Assembly: GCA_021155145.1 (NCBI GenBank)
Contig: JAJNPX010000527.1
Location: 1 to 6,600, forward strand
Length of the DNA stretch: 6,600 nt
From: Acidisarcina sp.
GTDB lineage: Bacteria; Acidobacteriota; Blastocatellia; Pyrinomonadales; Pyrinomonadaceae
Direction: 5' to 3'
The notes beneath the pieces are model-generated. The model worked only from the letters and a program-made list of their open reading frames with translations, was not told the DNA's origin and did not search any database. This document shows positions 5,598-6,600 of this stretch, in pieces (positions within the stretch are counted from its first letter, which is position 1; each line of letters begins with the position of its first letter). Made by a program: the position numbers and the translations under genes.

Positions 5598-6600
5598 CTA
5601 AAACCCTACGAGGAGAGGCTCCGGAACGAGCGAAATGCCGAACTTATCGTACACTCTCGACTCGATCAGGTCCTTAAGGGCCAGGATCTCGGCGGCAGAC
5701 GCACCACCACGGTTAACTATCGCGAGAGAGTGGCTTGCGGAAATACCGGCATTTCCAAGCTTGAAGCCTTTCGAGAACCCCGAGCGTTCTATCAGCCATG
5801 CTGCAGGTATCTTGACCATATTGTCACCGAACGGAAAGTGCGGCACGCGATCGACCCCGAGTTTGGTCGCCACGGATTCGGCCAATGACATATCGACGAC
5901 CGGATTCTTGAAGAACGACCCCGCGCTTCTCGAGTTCGGATCTGCCGTGTCGATGACCATAGATTTTGATCGCCTGATCGCGAGGACCGCCTCGCGAACC
6001 TCCAAAAGCGACGGCTTCCGGTCACCGAAACGCTCGACAAGGTCCTTATACGCCACTCGCGGTTTATCGCCCCGTTTAAGACGGAGCGCGACGGACGTAA
6101 CGATATATCGGTCGCGCTGGGTTGTATTGAAAATGCTCGTCCGGTAGCCGAAGCCGCACTCGGCGTTGGTCAGCAAAGTCGGAGTGCCGGTCGCCCGGTC
6201 GTGGCATCGAACGCTCACAATGGTCTCCGAAACCTCCTGTCCGTAGGCCCCGACGTTTTGCACGGGCGTCCCGCCCACCGACCCGGGAATTCCGCTCAGG
6301 CATTCGACCCCTGTAAGGCCCGAATTCACGCATTGCTCGACAAGACCGTCCCAATCCTCTCCGGCACCGGCTCTTACCGTGACCGCATCTCCATCATCGT
6401 CTTCATATTCAACGCCGGATATATCGATCTTAACTACAAGTCCATAATAGCCGCGGTCAGCGACGACGATATTGCTGCCGCCGCCAAGCACAAATACGGG
6501 CAGCGACCGGGCGGCGGCAAATTCTAATGCTGCCGCGACCTCGCTCTCCGATCTGGCCTCGGCAAAGTAGCGTGCCGGGCCGCCAACGCCCAGAGTCGTG
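5598..6600 (-). CDS. murB: UDP-N-acetylenolpyruvoylglucosamine reductase (MurB), 5' end outside window
   Basis: Cytoplasmic FAD enzyme that uses NADPH to reduce UDP-GlcNAc-enolpyruvate to UDP-MurNAc in peptidoglycan synthesis. 333 codons plus the TAG stop at 5600-5598 are visible, and the frame stays open to the right edge, beginning TTLGVGGPARYF, which is typical of the MurB N-terminus. E. coli MurB has 342 residues, so probably only some 10-25 residues are missing. FAD-site motifs are LGGGSN (visible residues 38-43) and SGIPGSVGGTPVQNVGAYG (102-120). Catalytic residues can be placed: Arg in FGYRTSIF (153), Ser in SAGSFFKNP (228, codon 5916-5918) and Glu in the terminal VPEPLLVGF (327). The FGYR..IF segment and the SFFKNP serine version mark it as a type I (E. 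coli-like) MurB. The GTG at 6491 lies inside the conserved VFVLGGGSN strand and is not the start. No clear terminator follows the stop. Confidence 0.97.
   Translation of the reverse strand, partial: TTLGVGGPARYFAEARSESEVAAALEFAAARSLPVFVLGGGSNIVVADRGYYGLVVKIDISGVEYEDDDGDAVTVRAGAGEDWDGLVEQCVNSGLTGVECLSGIPGSVGGTPVQNVGAYGQEVSETIVSVRCHDRATGTPTLLTNAECGFGYRTSIFNTTQRDRYIVTSVALRLKRGDKPRVAYKDLVERFGDRKPSLLEVREAVLAIRRSKSMVIDTADPNSRSAGSFFKNPVVDMSLAESVATKLGVDRVPHFPFGDNMVKIPAAWLIERSGFSKGFKLGNAGISASHSLAIVNRGGASAAEILALKDLIESRVYDKFGISLVPEPLLVGF

Noticed and set aside
6489..6491. GTG at 6491 as the murB start
   Set aside because: It falls inside the conserved VFVLGGGSN strand of the FAD domain, and 36 MurB-like codons lie upstream in frame to the window edge.

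Overview
The window holds three genes, all on the minus strand and read right to left in the order murB, a TPR protein gene, carB. The two complete proteins and the visible part of MurB have no frameshift or internal stop. The CarB and MurB sequences (type I MurB with a segment like RRSKSMVID before the catalytic serine loop), the GC-rich coding DNA and the exported TPR protein suggest a diderm bacterium, perhaps an acidobacterium of the Blastocatellia/Pyrinomonadaceae kind. That placement is an inference from sequence impression and has not been tested by a search.

Layout, right to left. Positions 6600-5598 hold murB, whose 5' end lies outside the window; it makes the second committed step of peptidoglycan precursor synthesis. 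Positions 5597-5496 are a 102-bp gap with a TATACT -10-like box, a small hairpin near the predicted RNA 5' end and a Shine-Dalgarno sequence. Positions 5495-3663 encode a 610-residue exported TPR protein with about 13 helix-turn-helix repeats. Positions 3662-3521 are a 142-bp gap with a terminator-like hairpin, a second hairpin that shares bases with it, and a second TATACT box. Positions 3520-284 hold a full-length carB, the large subunit of carbamoyl-phosphate synthetase, which feeds pyrimidine and arginine synthesis. carA and other pyr/arg genes are not in view.

Positions 283-1, downstream of carB, are visibly more AT-rich and are the unusual part of the window. They contain a six-copy array of GTTTCCAA at an almost exact 12-bp period (190-256), a seventh degenerate direct copy (124-131) and an eighth, inverted copy (88-95). 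Read on the minus strand, the array lies in an unlisted 47-codon ORF (263-120) that starts 20 nt after the carB stop and would encode an L-E-T-x tetrapeptide repeat followed by a CxxC-containing tail. Whether this is a small protein, a nucleic-acid repeat element or both cannot be settled from one window.

The three genes have no evident shared pathway. Each downstream gene has its own promoter-like sequence, so this looks like a co-directional cluster of separately transcribed genes rather than one operon. The upstream regions of the TPR gene and carB share the 8-mer GTACGTCA a short distance before TATACT, which may mean a shared promoter type or regulator.
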